NCBI GenBank assembly: GCA_013397845.1
Contig: VZTG01001883.1
Location: 2,112,304-2,176,303 of the forward strand
Length of the DNA stretch: 64,000 nucleotides
Reading direction: 5' to 3'
Source of the DNA: Melanocharis versteri
Lineage: Eukaryota > Chordata > Aves > Passeriformes > Melanocharitidae
Made by a program: the position numbers and the translations under genes. The first letter of the stretch is position 1. Each line of letters opens with the position of its first letter. Positions 61,403-64,000 of the stretch are shown piece by piece. The notes under the pieces are model-generated. The model did no database searches. It had not been told where the DNA came from and worked only from the letters and a program-made list of their open reading frames with translations.

Positions 61403-64000
61403 TGTGAGGGATTTTAGACATTAGTGGGTTTATAGCATAAATTAAGAAGTCATGTGGTTAAAGAAATATTCAGTTCAGAAATGTAGAATTAGACACTGTA
61501 ATTTTAATCGTTTGTGTAAGGATATATTCATGTACACTTTCAAATTTCTTTAATGTGCTGTCTACTTTGCATTTTAGTTTGACATGTTCTGTAACACTTT
61601 CATCATTGTTAACACTTTTTACTTACCTTTCATATTCTTCACCTTCAGTTTGGTGCATGTGTCTCCCCTCCTAGTTCTCTTGCTTTCTGTGGAATTTCTA
61701 CTTCTGGAAGAGATATCCTTGACCAGCTGAAAAGAAAGTAATTTTCTAGAAACAATTCTAACCCCCAAAAATTGTTTCCAAAGTGTGTTCCCCATTTGGT
61801 GCATGAAACTATAGAATATCCATTTATTTTTTTAACACGCAGGGAAAGTAAATGATAAACTTTGAGGTTTGACAATGGACTTTGCCCTACAGCTTTGGGA
61901 ATCGTTGGCCTAGAAGCTGGCATTTCTGTGGTTCTAAAGCACATAGCACTTACAGAAAGGGTATTCAGATTAAAAATAGATGGTTCTTTGGGCAGATTTG
62001 TGTTAGCCCCCAGGCTGGTCTTGTAATCGAGGAGTAAATTAAATTGGATTAGCTTTGAATTTGTCTTGACATGCCATGATGATCAAGCAAAGGCGGTGGA
62101 GCATGGGGTGGTCAATCATACTTTAAGTGAAAACAGAATACACACATTTGATGTATGTTATATCCATTCCTTGATGCATTTAATCCCTCATGGTTACAAC
62201 CAAGGCAAGAATCAGATTTTTTTTTTTAAGCTGGACACTGAAAATTATAGCCTACAGCTTCAGAGCAGCAAGATAGACTCAGCCAAAAACTATTCTCCTT
62301 TTTTTTTTCTACATTCAATAGCAAAGTGATTCTCTTTGAGCAATTAAACTGAATATTCAATAGAGAAACTGAAATAGAATAATCACTGAATAATTTGACT
62401 AGGAATCGTGCCATGAGAGGAACAGCTATTGTGCTATCCCTGGAACTAAATGTGCTGGAAAATTCATTTTTCTTTTATTCTGGAACATTTCCTTGGGTCT
62501 ACTGAGGTGATGAGTGCCCTCCTTTCTGTTTGAACTTAATTGAAAATGGAGGTGCTCTATATCTCTCATGTGGTGCTTCATTTTGAACGGTGTCAAAGCT
62601 TTGAATGGAAAGAATGTTCTTGCACTGTGTAGTGGAAGTTCTTATCAAATAAATTTGGAACATCTTTAAAAACATCTTTAGATTTGGAAGTCTGGAGCCT
62701 TATGAAAGGGACAGTCTTCATTCAGTTGATTATGAATGGCTAAAAATTACATATGTCTTCCTAAAGAATGGAGAACTGTTCTAAGAAAACCAACTTATGT
62801 AAGACACTACATTAATTTCATTCCAGGCAAAATTTTTTCCAACACTTTGACCCTGGTTTTGTGAGAAGTTGTACTTATATTCAAGACCTTAGATAGCTTT
62901 TCTTTAGCTAGTCTGTACATATCTGCACTCTTTGCTGATAATAGCTTTTTGTCTGATTATTGCTTACCTGAAGTTTGCTCCTGCATTACACCATCTTTAT
63001 TCTCCTGGGTGTTTTCTGTGAACTAGGTTTAAATGTTACAGTCCAAAAATATCATGTGAGGTTCTGAAAATAAGTGTAAAACTAATTCAGTGACATTTTA
63101 GCCTGAACTGGACCCTTCCTCACTGTTATGGCAGGGCCAATAGGTGCCAAAGTAGCAATTCCTTAGAATTAGCATTCTTCAAAGTATAATTGTATTAACT
63201 GGTTGTACTAAACTCAAAATGGAATTAAATATTACTGGCAAGTAGTTTGGAGAACTCAAGACTAGAATGGCATGTGGCGAAAAGGAGGTAGCTGTGGTTC
63301 TGCTCCCCCTAAGGTGGAAAATAATATCAAATCTAAGATGTGATGATGGAGCAGGACAAAACTATACCTGAGATGTATTTCAGTAATTCAGAGATTACCA
63401 TTCATTCTTAGTTAGATAGCTGTGAACTTTGCATAGAAATGTTTAAGACACTTTTTTATGCATCGTTTAAACCACTGTTTAATGTAAGTAATTCCAAGTG
63501 GCTTATGCAGATACTTTACTCAAGTAGTTAGGATTTGGTAAAAGTACAGTTATTCAAAATAAAGATCATCAAGTCACCCCTCAGAAAACACAGTTCAGAT
63601 AACGTATACTATTACAACATAATCCTATTTCATACTCCTGCCTCAGAAATATTCCAAAGGAAATCACAATTGTATTATTAAGAAAAGTTCACTTTTCAAC
63701 TTTTCTCTCTCCTTTTTGAAAATATCTTCTGCGTCTCATGAAGGGTTTACACTTCACTTTCAATGTGAACTTGGATAGTCATCACTTAAATTTTCTAAAT
63801 ATCTTTTGTATTCTGCAAAGTTTATTTACACTTCCACTGTTCCTGTGGACAGAAGAACAGGAAAGACACACAGCTAGACAACATAAGCACTCACTACACT
63901 CGTTGCTAGTTAAAAAAAAAAAGGTAGTTTTTAATTGGAATTTCTTCACCTTTTAAACAAGACTGCACTTTTGTTACTTTTTTTCTCTTCGGTATAAGTG
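61403..64000. other. Unique AT-rich non-coding DNA
   Basis: No gene or transposon is recognised up to the end of the window. Overlapping minus-strand frames at 61619-61944 show no domain. An A-run occurs at about 63912-63922. Confidence 0.5.

Overview
This window looks like non-coding nuclear DNA from a bird. The basis is its repeats. At least eight stretches match the avian/reptilian LINE family CR1, several ending in the typical CR1 3' tail (degenerate ATTCTATGA-type octamers beside a GGTTGGAAGG-type block). Two or three further stretches match avian endogenous-retrovirus (ERV) LTR sequence, one very characteristically. The rest is AT-rich, CpG-poor DNA with short, unrelated open frames on both strands. 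No host protein-coding gene, rRNA, tRNA or CRISPR array could be supported. The window is best read as a gene desert or the inside of a very large intron. All family assignments come from reading and recall, not from a database search.

Layout. 1-10.5 kb: mostly unique DNA with three short CR1 pieces (an old plus-strand one at 7.87 kb, minus-strand ones at 8.75 and 10.3 kb). 10.5-25.6 kb: about 15 kb of unique sequence holding a strikingly perfect hairpin at 17.8 kb and a 21-bp direct repeat near 15.0/15.4 kb. 25.67-28.2 kb: a 109-bp block bounded by single Ns that exactly repeats 26913-27021 (probable assembly artefact), then the 3' part of a minus-strand ERV-like element with a broken retroviral-type frame. 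28.2-32.5 kb: unique, with one weak exon candidate at 30.76 kb. 32.5-34.6 kb: a plus-strand LTR-like element followed by a decayed plus-strand CR1. 34.6-48.8 kb: mainly unique, with a CR1 tail at 37.7 kb, TG and C-rich tracts at 38.2-39.0 kb and an unclassified GC/CpG-richer block at 45.1-46.3 kb. 48.8-58.9 kb: the repeat-dense part, with CR1 (48.85 kb), an AAAAG tract (51.6 kb), CR1 joined to an opposite-strand ERV LTR and an A/C-rich tract (53.1-55.4 kb), a 12-N gap (56.24 kb), a possible regulatory element (56.3 kb) and the longest minus-strand CR1 (57.85-58.95 kb). 58.9-64.0 kb: unique apart from a CR1 piece at 61.1 kb.

There are no host genes to join into a pathway. The only coding traces are CR1 ORF2 remnants and one ERV-derived frame, all truncated or broken. 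I found no convincing undescribed biological system. The most checkable leads are the 17.8-kb hairpin, the N-bounded duplication, the 56.3-kb octamer pair and the 30.76-kb exon candidate.
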